A DNA stretch of 64,000 nucleotides from Peribacter sp043814035 (GCA_043814035.1 JBDRKJ010000009.1:11113-75112); one strand, 5' to 3'; shown: positions 1 through 9,581, counted from the stretch's first letter. The notes: a model not told the origin generated them from the sequence alone. A program made the numbers and translations.

Positions 1-1
1 C

Positions 2-190
2 GGCTTTCTCGTCGATGGTTTGATGTGTAGCACTATTTGTAGTTGCATCCAGATCGAGTGCGTCATATGGAATCTCCATGGGTACATTTATTGATGCCCC
101 ATTGAGATGGACGAACTCATTTTCTTCAGGTGAGGACGGAGAGAGCTGTGATGGTGATGAAGTGGTGGCGCATGGGGGTTCAGGAAAAAA
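2..190 (-). other. open frame continuing past the stop of the 107-aa gene, running off the left edge
   Basis: On the minus strand the frame of the preceding small membrane protein stays open for about 63 codons after its TAG (191-193), up to the window edge. The text is Pro/Ser-rich at first (FFPEPPCATTSSPSQLSPSS) and then more ordinary. The only in-frame ATG is at 79. This could be a separate gene starting at 79, a protein cut by a nonsense mutation, or chance. I cannot decide from a fragment. Confidence 0.25.
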
Positions 191-514
191 CTACGTGTCC
201 TTTTTCGCTCTCATCGCCATCCTCTTGTATTCCCGGTACTTCTTAATGTGCAGTCGGAGGAGATCGCAGCAGAAAAATATGGCACCGCACAGAAGGAATT
301 GCGAGGTCTTGCTGGTTTGCGCCGTTCTCATAACGAGATTACCAAGAAAGGCAACGCCATAGAGTGGAGCTAGTGTGACAAATTCAATTGTTCCGAAGAG
401 CAGATCTTCAGAGCCTTCAACGTAGGGAATCGCGATTTTGTAAGCTGCGAACAGGAGCATGCTCACTGCCCACACGAGCGTGAAGATCCAATAATATAGA
501 ATTCGAGTATTCAT
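191..514 (-). CDS. small membrane protein, possible immunity partner of the giant protein
   Basis: 107 residues with about three hydrophobic segments (near residues 7-27, 39-58 and 74-88) and a very basic cytoplasmic-looking tail (KKYREYKRMAMRAKK). I recognise no family. The ATG overlaps the TGA of the 1640-aa gene by 4 bases (ATGA), so the two are translationally coupled and probably form one operon. Coupling to a large secreted protein with a hydrolase-like C-terminus is what toxin/immunity pairs look like, but a membrane anchor or export helper would fit equally well. The frame stays open beyond the TAG stop. Confidence 0.6.
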   Translation of the reverse strand: MNTRILYYWIFTLVWAVSMLLFAAYKIAIPYVEGSEDLLFGTIEFVTLAPLYGVAFLGNLVMRTAQTSKTSQFLLCGAIFFCCDLLRLHIKKYREYKRMAMRAKKDT

Positions 515-3500
515 TGTTCAGGAGGGAACAGCATCGGAACTGTTAAATAAGCTGGAAATTCTCTTAGCCTGTTGATTCGAGGAGGCTCTACACCAACATG
601 CGTGAGTATGCCGCTTGTGAAGCTATTACAATTGTAGCCAGTAGCCAGCATTGCAGGCGTCAGTTCTGGGAACAGGTTGTAGTTCGCGTCGTCATTGTAT
701 CGATCGTCTGTTTCGATAATTTTTTGAATGATTTCATCAATACTCGTTCCTTGAGGGAGGCTGATTTCAGCAAGAAAAGTATTGGGCATGGTGGTCGGAT
801 TGTCGTATTGACGATTGTAGTCTGACACTACTTTTCCTACATGTGAGAAACTGAAGTATGTTTCCCCTGCCACTCCCAGCGTCGCCCATCCCTTTCCATC
901 CGCAAAGATCGGATTTCCTGCCTCATCCTTGAGGCCGAGATTCGCAAACTGCTCAGGATGTTCCGGCACAAGAAGGATCGAGCTATGCCAGAAGGGTGTC
1001 TCTACTCCGTAGGCGACGGGATGCCCAATGATCCGGATGCCCGGTGTGGTGAGATCAATAGAATGCTCAAGATATTCATGCTGCACTGGATTCTCCAAGC
1101 CACGCGGTAGGGAAACGGAACGGATGGAGACGACGCTACTCGCCATTTTTGAACAGAGAGAAGAGAACATGCCATCGAGCGTATCTGCCTGCGCGTAGAG
1201 AGATTGGTATGCGAGAACTTCTTTCGGGTGACCGACAAGCCACTGGAATGACTGTTCAGCTTCCTGTGCTGTCCTTCCCTTCGCGGCAAACGCTCCCGCC
1301 AGCTCCTGCCTCAGTTTCTGCGCGTGGGAGGAGACGTAGGTCTCCAGAGCATCCTGAGCTGCAATTTCTTCGACGGTTCTCAGGTCTGTCGCCCAGTCCA
1401 GATCCGGCATGAGGTTCATCGCCACCAGCACTCTCTCTCCTACAACAGTTGCATCCCCGCCATTCTCCGCGATCACCTCGTCCACTTTGGTCGCTAACTG
1501 CTCCGCCTCTGCCGTGGTGATCGTAATTTGCGTGGTGCCGTTTGCCAGCACACGCTTGCGCTGGATATTAGGCTCGTCACTAATGACGACGGTTCGCTGT
1601 GCACGGGAATCCGTCATGCTCGCAAGAGCGGCATCCACCAGTCTGGCCGCCCGGTCCCGCCTGCGCTGTTCGCTCGCATCCACCTCCTCGGGCGAGTACC
1701 CGTCGTCCGTGGTCTTACGGAGTCCCAGGACGGTGACGTTCGTCAGGCCGTCGTCACGCGCAGCCATCCACTGTGCGTTCTGCTGACGGAGGTCGAAGTT
1801 GGCGATGAGGCGCTGATTTTCGGATTGCGTGCGCAGAATCTCCAGAATCTTGTCATCGACGATATACTTGGCTTCCGCGATGACCTGCTGCCTCGTCGGT
1901 AGTTTCATGCCGATGCCGGCCAGACGTCCCACAGCTTCCCAGTATCCCCGACCAACGATGAGTTGATCAAGATCAAAGAGGAGCGGCCCTTCGGGCTGCC
2001 CCTGCCGTACAGCAAGGCAGACCTCCACGCCCTTCTGCATGATTTCGGCCATGGCCGCCGCGTACACATTCAGATCGCGGTCGTAACGTCCCATCATGTC
2101 CAGAATGACGCCATTGAGCCAGTCGCGTGTATCGCCGCTGGGTCCGTTGCAACCGCCCTCCTCCCACATGCGCATGACCGTCGCCTGAAAGTTCTCGGGC
2201 CGCCAGTCGGGATGCACGGTGAAGAAAAACTCGTGCATCTGTTCCATGTGGACGAAGAGACCAGAGCGCTCGTAGAAATTCTTCGCCTGCACCTTACCCA
2301 GTTCCGCGTTCGTACTGCTCACACTGATGCCGCCCAAGCCCATCTGCCTGCTGAGAAGCAACTCCAATCGTTCCTGCTCCAGTGTCTCTGCTGCCTCTTC
2401 ACTCAAACTGGTTGCGATGCGCTCAGCGGCAGATGCGTTCGGCGTGTTTGCCGCCAGTGATGCCTCGCGGGTGGCGGAGGCGGCGGAACCCGTCCACTGA
2501 TTGCTGGGGCTTACGAGCGAAAGAGTGCTGCCGTTCCACTCCACCCAGATGGTATTGCGGATCGTTCCATTGCTGTCTTTGAGCCAGAAGCAGTAGCGAC
2601 CGATCTTGGTCGGATTCACGGTGATCAGCGTGACACCCGTAGAGGTTCCGCCCGGATGGGAGTACGCATTCTGCCCGTACATCCCTCCCGTACTGGAGGC
2701 GATCAGACTCTCATCATCCGGCGAGGTGAAATGGAGCACAGCGTTGGAACCATTGGTGCTCATGAGTTTGAGATCGTAAGAGAGGGGAGCATCGACCAGT
2801 CGGCCGGTGTCGTGGGATTCCAGATCACTGAACGTGGTCCTCACGCGAGCCGCATTCTGAGGGGATTCCCGGTAGTTGTAGCTTGCTTCGGCGCGAGCCA
2901 CCCACTTGAGTGAGCTTCCGTTGCCGCTGGAGTATCGAAACTCCAGATTGCCCTGCCAACCGTCATCTCTCGGGTTGTACCAGAACCATCCGTCCTGTTC
3001 ACCGGCGGGATGCTGCAAATACACCTCTTTCACGCGCACACCGTCGCGGTAGACCTCCATGCAGGAATTTGTATCAGGTGAGCGGTAGTGCACGACGAAG
3101 TTGATATGTTTATCACCGTTTTGCAGTTGTTCCACCCTGGGTTCGATCGTGGTGATGCCGGCGTATGCGATGGTTTCGCGGCGGGCGAGTTGCCACTCAG
3201 TAAGTGCCTGTGCTTCGGTCGTTTGTTCCCCTGATGTACCTGCGCTCGCCAAGGTCGTCAGTTGTGGCTGCTGTGCTGCCTTGAGCGCGGCATCTGCGGC
3301 GGCGAAGCGCTCATTGGCTGCGGCCATGCGCGTGTGGTACTGCTGCAGCTGGCGTTCTGTAAGCGAGAGAGGCTGTCCTTGTTCTGCGGCTGTCTCAGTC
3401 GTATTGGGGTTTGTGGGCGGCACTTCTTCCTCCGCTCCTAGTGTGCTGCTCTCTTCGGGCGGAGAATCAGCAGGTGATGGCTCACTGCTCGGTTCTTGCT

Positions 3501-5433
3501 CTGTAGTCTCTGGAATTCCGTACTGCGCGTCCGGGTAGAACCGCGCATCCCCAATTTTTCCTTCGAACAGATTATTGAGTCCGCTCCCGGTGATTCTGCC
3601 CCCCGTGCGCACTGGGCTGATGCTGTCGAAGACTGCCGTCACATCTCCTCCTATATGCCTGATCGTTCCGGGAATCTCTTTTCCATCTACGGTGATGGAA
3701 ATGTTCTGATTCGTCACATCGAAACTCGCCCGCACCTGCTGCCATTCCCCTATGGTCAGTGGTGCGCTGTCCGTCTGAAAGCCGATGCCGGTCTTGCCGG
3801 GCGGATTGCCGCCAACGAAGAAGTCAAGCTGCCCACTGGCCAGCATGCTCAGCGAGAAACTTGAACCTTCTTCGTGTTGGGTATCGTACTTGGAGATGAT
3901 CGTCTGAAACTTTACCTTCGACGGCTGCACCTGGGCCTCGAGCGTGAACGACCCGTCTGTGAAGACGGGGCTGTCGGGAATCGTCTCCACATCCGCGGCC
4001 GATCCGCTGAAGGTCTTGGTTCCTTCGAGGAGGATTACCGGCTCGGCGCGCAGAACGGCGTCAATCGCCGCCGCAACGATCTGTTGCTCCTGCTGTGCGG
4101 GCGGCTCACTGCTCGGTTCTTGCTCTGTAGTCTCTGGTATCCCAAACTTTGCCACCGGATAGAACGTCACACCTCTTACATCTGACTTGAGGTGATTTGT
4201 GATGGCTCCGCTCCCGAAGACCGAAGCCCCCACTCGTACCGGGCTGACACCGTCATGGATGGGTCTGATTTCCTTCGAGATGGCATTTATCGTTGAGGGA
4301 ACTTCTTTCCCGTCAACCGTGATGGACATTTTCTGGCTCTGAATATCGAAGCTTGCCGTGAGATTCTGCCACACGCCCATGGTCAGAGGTGCCGCATCGG
4401 TATAGAGCAAACGGTAATCTCCTCCCTCTCCGTATACCGAGAACTGGAGCCGCCCATCTGCATTCATACCGAGAAAGAAGCTCTGATCCTGATTGTCATG
4501 CGAGTTGTACTTCGAGACAAATGTCTGGAACTGCTGCACGGTTGGACGAATATCTAATGCAATCGTGAAGGAGCCATCGGTGAAGACGGGGCTGTCGGCA
4601 ATGCACTCCACCGTTGATCCGTTGAAGGTCTTGGTGCCTTCGAGGAGGATTACCGGCTCTGCCCGCAGGACAGCATCGATAGCCTCAGCGGTGATCTGCT
4701 GGTTTGATGTCGTGGGTTCGTCTTCCGTAAGCACAGCATCGGTTGCCTGTGCTTGTTCCGGCGAGGGAAGCGGCTGCGTCTGACCTCCGCCAAACGACGC
4801 CACCGGATAAAACATCGCATCTCTTACATCTGCCTTGAGTTGATTGGTGAGGGTCCCGCCCCCGAAGACCGAACCCCCCACTCGTATCTGGCTGACGCCG
4901 TCATGCATGGGTCTGATTTCCTTTGAGATGGCGTTTATCGTTGAGGGAACTTCTTTCCCATCAACCGTGATAGACATCTTCTGGCTCTGAATATCGAAGC
5001 TTGCCGTGAGCTTCTGCCACACGCCTATGGTCAGAGGTGCCGCATCGGTATAGAGCAACCGGTAATCTCCTCCTTCTCCGTACACCGAGAACTGAAGCCG
5101 CCCATCCGCATTCATGCCGAGAAAGAAGCTCGTATCCTGATTATGCGAGTCGTACTTCGAGACAAATGTCTGAAACTGCTGCACGGCTGGACGAATATCT
5201 AATGCAATCGTGAAGGAGCCATCGGTGAAGACGGGGCTGTCGGCAATGGTCTCCACAGTTGATCCGTTAAAGGTCTTGGTGCCCGAAAGAAGCTCAACAG
5301 GTTCGGCACGAAGCGTAGCATCCGCCAGATAGGCGGTATCCTGCTGCACCGCAGCAAGAGGGGTTGCCGAGAGCATGATCCGGTCTTCCAGTTGCCGGAC
5401 TCTGGGATGGTATTCCAATTGCGAGGGCTTCAT
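511..5433 (-). CDS. giant surface protein: LEPR-XLL-like N-terminus, three LamG repeats, papain-like C-terminus
   Basis: 1640 residues. The N-terminus has LEDRIMLSA (residues 15-23), matching the LEPR-XLL motif at the start of very large planctomycete-type surface proteins. Three LamG/concanavalin-like domains follow (about 40-215, 253-432, 457-642), joined by acidic Glu/Pro/Ser linkers (IPETTEQEPSSEP); domains 1 and 2 are nearly identical. Next come an Ala/Gln-rich helical stretch, beta-rich segments and a long helical region. The last 200 residues contain WHSSILL (His about 1483) and GYNCNSF (Cys about 1602), the His-then-Cys order of circularly permuted papain-like (YiiX/LRAT-type) hydrolases. 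LamG suggests sugar or protein binding at the cell surface. No classical signal peptide is visible. The leader has a GGGGG/CCCCC inverted repeat and no clear Shine-Dalgarno. The gene is coupled to the small membrane protein downstream. The catalytic assignment is inference. Confidence 0.8.
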   Translation of the reverse strand: MKPSQLEYHPRVRQLEDRIMLSATPLAAVQQDTAYLADATLRAEPVELLSGTKTFNGSTVETIADSPVFTDGSFTIALDIRPAVQQFQTFVSKYDSHNQDTSFFLGMNADGRLQFSVYGEGGDYRLLYTDAAPLTIGVWQKLTASFDIQSQKMSITVDGKEVPSTINAISKEIRPMHDGVSQIRVGGSVFGGGTLTNQLKADVRDAMFYPVASFGGGQTQPLPSPEQAQATDAVLTEDEPTTSNQQITAEAIDAVLRAEPVILLEGTKTFNGSTVECIADSPVFTDGSFTIALDIRPTVQQFQTFVSKYNSHDNQDQSFFLGMNADGRLQFSVYGEGGDYRLLYTDAAPLTMGVWQNLTASFDIQSQKMSITVDGKEVPSTINAISKEIRPIHDGVSPVRVGASVFGSGAITNHLKSDVRGVTFYPVAKFGIPETTEQEPSSEPPAQQEQQIVAAAIDAVLRAEPVILLEGTKTFSGSAADVETIPDSPVFTDGSFTLEAQVQPSKVKFQTIISKYDTQHEEGSSFSLSMLASGQLDFFVGGNPPGKTGIGFQTDSAPLTIGEWQQVRASFDVTNQNISITVDGKEIPGTIRHIGGDVTAVFDSISPVRTGGRITGSGLNNLFEGKIGDARFYPDAQYGIPETTEQEPSSEPSPADSPPEESSTLGAEEEVPPTNPNTTETAAEQGQPLSLTERQLQQYHTRMAAANERFAAADAALKAAQQPQLTTLASAGTSGEQTTEAQALTEWQLARRETIAYAGITTIEPRVEQLQNGDKHINFVVHYRSPDTNSCMEVYRDGVRVKEVYLQHPAGEQDGWFWYNPRDDGWQGNLEFRYSSGNGSSLKWVARAEASYNYRESPQNAARVRTTFSDLESHDTGRLVDAPLSYDLKLMSTNGSNAVLHFTSPDDESLIASSTGGMYGQNAYSHPGGTSTGVTLITVNPTKIGRYCFWLKDSNGTIRNTIWVEWNGSTLSLVSPSNQWTGSAASATREASLAANTPNASAAERIATSLSEEAAETLEQERLELLLSRQMGLGGISVSSTNAELGKVQAKNFYERSGLFVHMEQMHEFFFTVHPDWRPENFQATVMRMWEEGGCNGPSGDTRDWLNGVILDMMGRYDRDLNVYAAAMAEIMQKGVEVCLAVRQGQPEGPLLFDLDQLIVGRGYWEAVGRLAGIGMKLPTRQQVIAEAKYIVDDKILEILRTQSENQRLIANFDLRQQNAQWMAARDDGLTNVTVLGLRKTTDDGYSPEEVDASEQRRRDRAARLVDAALASMTDSRAQRTVVISDEPNIQRKRVLANGTTQITITTAEAEQLATKVDEVIAENGGDATVVGERVLVAMNLMPDLDWATDLRTVEEIAAQDALETYVSSHAQKLRQELAGAFAAKGRTAQEAEQSFQWLVGHPKEVLAYQSLYAQADTLDGMFSSLCSKMASSVVSIRSVSLPRGLENPVQHEYLEHSIDLTTPGIRIIGHPVAYGVETPFWHSSILLVPEHPEQFANLGLKDEAGNPIFADGKGWATLGVAGETYFSFSHVGKVVSDYNRQYDNPTTMPNTFLAEISLPQGTSIDEIIQKIIETDDRYNDDANYNLFPELTPAMLATGYNCNSFTSGILTHVGVEPPRINRLREFPAYLTVPMLFPPEQ
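4138..5316 (-). repeat. intragenic tandem LamG-coding repeat
   Basis: Codons for LamG domain 1 (about 4789-5316) and domain 2 (about 4138-4677) are nearly identical over long stretches, for example the blocks at 4911-4990 and 4251-4330. The third domain (about 3508-4065) has diverged. This points to recent duplication or gene conversion and is a likely site of copy-number variation and assembly error. Confidence 0.8.
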
Positions 5434-5595
5434 GAAAACAGGGGGGAAAGTTCACCCCCATTGCAGAGGAGGATGGCCTTCCCCGGAATCCCTGCGGTGA
5501 CCGATTGTTCCGGTGAGTGATATTTATTGGCTTCAAATAGGTCTCAATGGCGTTCTACCGGGTGGTGGAACAGTCAAGTACATACTGCATTCCAT

Positions 5596-6291
5596 TCATT
5601 CTTTGTTTGCGACTATGACCATGTACCGTGGGTGCAGTGATTCCACCGGCAGCACTTTGGGCGAAGCATGTACCGCAGGGTTGACCAGACACTTGTAGAT
5701 AAATCGGAGCAATCGGGTGGGCAAGATTCTCTTCTGCTGCCGCTGCCCGTACAGGTGAATATGTTCCGGCAAGAAACCGACCTGCTGGAGGAATGTGGAC
5801 ATTTCTTCCGGAAGGAATTCCCGCACATGAAACGGATTGTTGGGCTTTCCGTGTATTGACCGGAGATGAGGGGAGGTGATACGGCGATTGGGCGTCGAGA
5901 AAATCAGGGTTCCATGCGGGCGCAGTGCCTCGAAGAGTGCATGCAGGGCTTGCATGTATTCCTGCACATGTTCAATGGTTTCGAATGAGACGATGACATC
6001 AAATGTAGTAGGGAGATGCAGTGTTTGCAGATCTCCCTGACGAAACGAGATCTGCCTGGATGCATGATTCTTTTCCGCGTGCGCAATGGCTGCGGAGGAG
6101 AGATCCATCCCCACGACACTTCTTGCGCCTCCTTCGGCAAGCAGTGCAGTCCCGTACCCCGAACCACAGGCGATATCCAATACATCTTTTCCTTCGACGA
6201 ACTGTTGCGCAAAACGATAACGCTCCAGGTGATCCGCCATGGTGCGTGTAGAAGACTGGCCTTCAATGGCGCGTTCGCCGGTACATTCCAT
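5596..6291 (-). CDS. class I SAM-dependent methyltransferase
   Basis: About 231 residues. Motif I is VLDIACGSGYG, followed by GMDLS (acidic end of strand 2), GDLQTLHLP, and FDVIVSFETIEHV, the post-I/motif II region of Methyltransf_11/UbiG-like enzymes. The protein opens METGER-like (MECTGERAIEG), typical of envelope-sugar-associated methyltransferases, which is why I start at the ATG at 6291 rather than the upstream TTG at 6315. The substrate is unknown. It lies upstream of the giant surface protein on the same strand, 160 bases away, so a cell-surface substrate is possible but not shown. Confidence 0.8.
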   Translation of the reverse strand: MECTGERAIEGQSSTRTMADHLERYRFAQQFVEGKDVLDIACGSGYGTALLAEGGARSVVGMDLSSAAIAHAEKNHASRQISFRQGDLQTLHLPTTFDVIVSFETIEHVQEYMQALHALFEALRPHGTLIFSTPNRRITSPHLRSIHGKPNNPFHVREFLPEEMSTFLQQVGFLPEHIHLYGQRQQKRILPTRLLRFIYKCLVNPAVHASPKVLPVESLHPRYMVIVANKE

Positions 6292-6354
6292 CGTGGGGAT
6301 GGTACACAACCGCAAGCAACACTGTCACGGAGTGATTCCCAGAGAGCGCGAAAA

Positions 6355-8163
6355 TCACTGGTTGTTGCCCTTGCGCAATTGTCCCGGAGGAACATCGATT
6401 GGGCGATTCGAGTTATCTTCCTCCTCAGGGGCTTCACACTGCACCCACGGAAGCCACCACTCCCACCAGTGTCTACACTCGCGGTTGCGGTACTCATTAT
6501 TTTCTTCAGAGGAGCGTGAGCTCTGTCGGTTATCGTCGTCGTTCTCAGGCTTCGAAGAAGAGGAGCTTGCGGAGGACGAACGAACCGAAGAAGCTGCGGA
6601 GGACGAGCGCACCGACGAAGCGCGGGACGATGAAGACTGTGCAGATGAGGAGACCGCAGAGGAGGCCGAACTCACAGGAGCACTGCTGGCAGCGGAGGAA
6701 ACAAAGGAGGACACGGAAGAAATAGAAGACACAGATGCCATGGATGACAGAGAAGAAGAAGAAGCTGGTGGCGGAGCACAACCTTCATCTACCGATCCAT
6801 CACAGTTGTCATCCACGTTGTTACCGCACACTTCGTTCTTGAGCGGCGACACGGCGCTGTTGCGATCGTCGCAGTCTAAGGGAATGGGGGAGCCGTCACT
6901 GTCGAAATCCTTTGCACGTGCCACGGCGGCCGCGGTATCGACACGCCCGTATCCGTACGAGTCATCGAGACCAGCGTTACCGAGATCATAGGCGGTGGAG
7001 GTCAGGATCATACGTGTCTCGTCGGCGGTGAGCGTAGAGTTCACACCGCGTACCAGTGCTGCGACGCCTGCCACATGCGGAGAAGCCATGCTGGTACCGC
7101 TCCACCAGCCGAAGCCCGCCTCGGGGCAGGTGCCCGCGGTAGCGCAGGGGAGAGACGAGAGAATGCCGAGACCCGGCGCCATGACGTCGAGCGCGGGGCC
7201 GTTGCCTGACCAGACGGGTCGTACGTTGTTGCGATCAATCGCACCGACGGCCACAGCCTTCGAAGCGCATCCGGGGGTCGATACACCGGGATTCAGCTCT
7301 GCACCGTTACCGGAAGCAGCCACGACGAGCGTGCCCTGATTAGCAGCCCAGTTCGCCTTCGCAGCCATAGTGTCACCGTCGCAGGCACTCATGAAGGCGC
7401 CACCTCCCAAACTGAGATTGATCACCTTGGCACCTTTGGTTACCGCCCACTCGATGCCGGCGAGAATATCACCCTCTGCGCACCAGCCATCATCACTGCA
7501 CACTTTGCCAATCAGCAGACTGACCTGCGGGCCGGAACCGAGGATGCGGTTGGCACCGTTCTCATCTTGATGCACGACGGCTCCCGCTCCGGCGATGATG
7601 CCTGCTACATGTGTACCGTGTCCGCTGCCGTCAGCCGGAGTGGATCCTGCGACGAACGATGCCTGTTCCACGATGCGTCCGGCAACTTCGATATTTGTCG
7701 CATCAATGCCCGTATCGAGCACGGCCACCCTTACGCCACTCCCTTTAATATCCTGTTGATGTACCGTGAGTGCGCCAATTTGCTCCACCGAGAAGAAGTC
7801 CTGTATTTTGAACACACGCTCCGTGCTGGCACCGGGAATCACCACGTCTTTCGGACACTTGAGCACCACATCATTGTTGAGCCAACGCTTGGCGCGACAG
7901 CCTTTGAGAAGAGCAGAGAAAACCTCACGCGGGGATTTGGAGCCCAGAAGCAGACGCTTCTCATTCTTCTCACAAAGACCCACTTCGTCACACGTACGCA
8001 CGCGCGCGTCTTTCTCGCGATGTTTTTCACCTTCCCTCTCTCCATTGATGAGGGCGGGGGAACGAGGGGATTCAGCCTGTACGGTAGTAACCGCTCCACC
8101 GACGTGCAGTGTGAGCGAGCTCGCGAGCAAGACAAAAAAGAGGAGGGAGATGCGGTTTTTCAT
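6355..8163 (-). CDS. exported subtilisin-like serine protease with MopE-type and Ser-rich tail
   Basis: 602 residues from the ATG at 8163, which starts a clear signal peptide (MKNRISLLFFVLLASSL...VQA); upstream codons lack one. Subtilase S8 triad: Asp about 150 (VAVLDTGID), His about 182 (GHGTHVAG), Ser about 358 (GTSMASPHVAG). After the catalytic domain comes a Ca-binding/MopE-like metal motif (DFDSDG, DCDD, DDNCDGSVDEGC), then about 80 residues of almost pure Ser/Ala/Val stalk, then a C-terminal patch rich in Trp and Cys (CRHWWEWWLPWVQC). Residues about 30-100 probably form the inhibitory propeptide. It likely acts outside the membrane, in surface protein maturation or nutrient scavenging. 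Confidence 0.9.
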   Translation of the reverse strand: MKNRISLLFFVLLASSLTLHVGGAVTTVQAESPRSPALINGEREGEKHREKDARVRTCDEVGLCEKNEKRLLLGSKSPREVFSALLKGCRAKRWLNNDVVLKCPKDVVIPGASTERVFKIQDFFSVEQIGALTVHQQDIKGSGVRVAVLDTGIDATNIEVAGRIVEQASFVAGSTPADGSGHGTHVAGIIAGAGAVVHQDENGANRILGSGPQVSLLIGKVCSDDGWCAEGDILAGIEWAVTKGAKVINLSLGGGAFMSACDGDTMAAKANWAANQGTLVVAASGNGAELNPGVSTPGCASKAVAVGAIDRNNVRPVWSGNGPALDVMAPGLGILSSLPCATAGTCPEAGFGWWSGTSMASPHVAGVAALVRGVNSTLTADETRMILTSTAYDLGNAGLDDSYGYGRVDTAAAVARAKDFDSDGSPIPLDCDDRNSAVSPLKNEVCGNNVDDNCDGSVDEGCAPPPASSSSLSSMASVSSISSVSSFVSSAASSAPVSSASSAVSSSAQSSSSRASSVRSSSAASSVRSSSASSSSSKPENDDDNRQSSRSSEENNEYRNRECRHWWEWWLPWVQCEAPEEEDNSNRPIDVPPGQLRKGNNQ

Positions 8164-8416
8164 GTGAGAAATTCTACTCCGATGAGAGAGACAGCAGGGT
8201 CGCTTTCTGGGGAGTTTACGTGCATTTCTTGTGAAGTATTGTAGAGTATTTTTTCTTGTATGCTCGAGGATGTGCACCATGAATGCGGCGTTGCGGTGGC
8301 GATGCATCCTCTGCATGGCGTGTGTCACGGGGAAGTACCCGACATCATATGGAAAGAGGCGGGCAGATATTGCAGAAGGATGTTCATTGCCCGTTCTTAG
8401 GAGATGATGAATCGTA

Positions 8417-8917
8417 CTACTGCATCACTGCGATGGTCGGCGCATCGCCCGTGCCGCCCGCATCCTCTCCTTCGACATCACAGGCTCCCACAGTAATAAT
8501 GCCGTAGGCATCCCGATTGATGTAGTAGCGCGTGTCGTTGTCGGTGCCGTTTTGAGGATCCGTTGGTGGTTTATTCAGGTATGCACGCAACGCGGTATCA
8601 AAATCATCGATGGCACAGTTGCTATTGGCCACCGTCTGACCGGTGCACACGACCGAGGTGCAGTTTCCCAAGCTCTCGCCGATCACCTGCACACTGTCTG
8701 CGTCGGTATCGATACTTGTGGGCAGGCCGCCCGTGTCAGTCTCATACGTCTTGACGGCTTTGATGATCGCAGTCACATCGGACCAGCGGCGAGCATTGCG
8801 CGATTGGTGAATGCGCATGGCGGGATCGAGTGCAACGAAGATTATCACCGCGAGAATGGCAAGAATGGCGATGGTGACAATGAGTTCAATGAGCGTAAAA
8901 CCGGAGCGTTTTTTCAT
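8417..8917 (-). CDS. type IV pilin-like protein
   Basis: 166 residues. It begins MKKRSGFTLIELIVTIAIL: a short basic leader, prepilin peptidase site G/F, Glu at mature +5, then the hydrophobic N-terminal helix. I chose the ATG at 8917 because it places the leader correctly; the longer frame to 8995 adds a non-pilin sequence. The globular part has four cysteines (CTSVVC, NC, GAC) likely forming disulphides, and ends Gly/Asp-rich. Type IV pili in CPR bacteria are thought to serve host attachment or DNA uptake. No assembly genes are nearby. Confidence 0.88.
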   Translation of the reverse strand: MKKRSGFTLIELIVTIAILAILAVIIFVALDPAMRIHQSRNARRWSDVTAIIKAVKTYETDTGGLPTSIDTDADSVQVIGESLGNCTSVVCTGQTVANSNCAIDDFDTALRAYLNKPPTDPQNGTDNDTRYYINRDAYGIITVGACDVEGEDAGGTGDAPTIAVMQ

Positions 8918-9090
8918 GAAGAAGAAGTGAAGAAAGATCCTGCAGAGCCTATCGCATGGCCCTATTGAGCGGAAGGGTGGCCAATGAATTTTCATTGATT
9001 ATTATCGTGTTTCGTGACACAAGTTCAGAAAACACTCGAAATGTCATTCCTTCTGTTTTTACACTTAGCGAGGGGTTTGTGCTGTGATAT

Positions 9091-9450
9091 TTATACGTAT
9101 CTCTTGATCATTTTTGCCAGCTGATCCAGCTCCATATCGCTTTTGACGATGTAATCTGTGGCGCCGAGTGCTTTACATTTTTTCTTATCGATCTCCTGAC
9201 TCGAGCTCGAGAGCACCACAACGGGAAAAACATAGCCTTTCATCTGAATCTGCTGGAGCACCGTAAATCCATCTACTTCAGGCATGAGCAGGTCTAAAAG
9301 CAGCAGATCCGGCTTCTGCTTTTCAATGGCTTCGAGGGCCAGCTTTCCGTTGGTGACTGTGGTCACTTCGTAGCCGGCGCCCTCGAGTTCGAGCTTGTAC
9401 ATCTTTACAAGAAAGAGATCGTCTTCGGCAATGAGGATGTGCTTATCCAC
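9091..9450 (-). CDS. stand-alone CheY-like response regulator receiver domain
   Basis: 119 residues, a single REC domain and nothing else. Acidic pocket E9-D10-D11, phospho-acceptor D53 (LLLLDLLMP), Ser81 at the switch position and Lys103 (YIVKSD). With no output domain it must act by protein contact, for example on a motility or pilus motor or a phosphorelay. The gene just upstream on this strand has gone except for a possible kinase scar (9455-9581). Cognate kinases could be those at 43398 or 45840. Confidence 0.9.
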   Translation of the reverse strand: MDKHILIAEDDLFLVKMYKLELEGAGYEVTTVTNGKLALEAIEKQKPDLLLLDLLMPEVDGFTVLQQIQMKGYVFPVVVLSSSSQEIDKKKCKALGATDYIVKSDMELDQLAKMIKRYV

Positions 9451-9454
9451 AGAG

Positions 9455-9581
9455 AGGAGAGAGAGGGTAGAGGCCTGAAGTCTTGAGTTTCGATAGAGAC
9501 GTAAGGGATCGTGTCTCTGGGCAGATCAGTGAGAGCATACACGAGGTGGAACCCGAGGCCAGTACCATCGTAGATATTCAT
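9455..9581 (-). pseudogene. possible remnant of a histidine-kinase ATPase domain
   Basis: The minus-strand frame from 9581 reads DGTGLGFHLVYALTD, then DTIPYVS and DFRPLPS. This follows the G2 box and last strands of a HATPase_c domain (GTGLGLxLV...GGxIxVxS...FxxxLP). It sits directly upstream of the receiver gene, where a partner kinase would be, and runs out of frame into it. No N- or G1-box remains. This is a short match, so it is tentative. Confidence 0.35.

Noticed and set aside
598..4783. Many plus-strand frames opposite the 1640-aa gene
   Set aside because: They are antisense shadows of the long gene: low complexity, no start signals and no family match, while the minus frame gives clean domains.
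6239..6991. Plus frame rich in acidic and Gly residues across the subtilase
   Set aside because: It is the antisense of the Ser-rich stalk of the protease, which produces Glu/Asp/Ala-rich text by codon complementarity.
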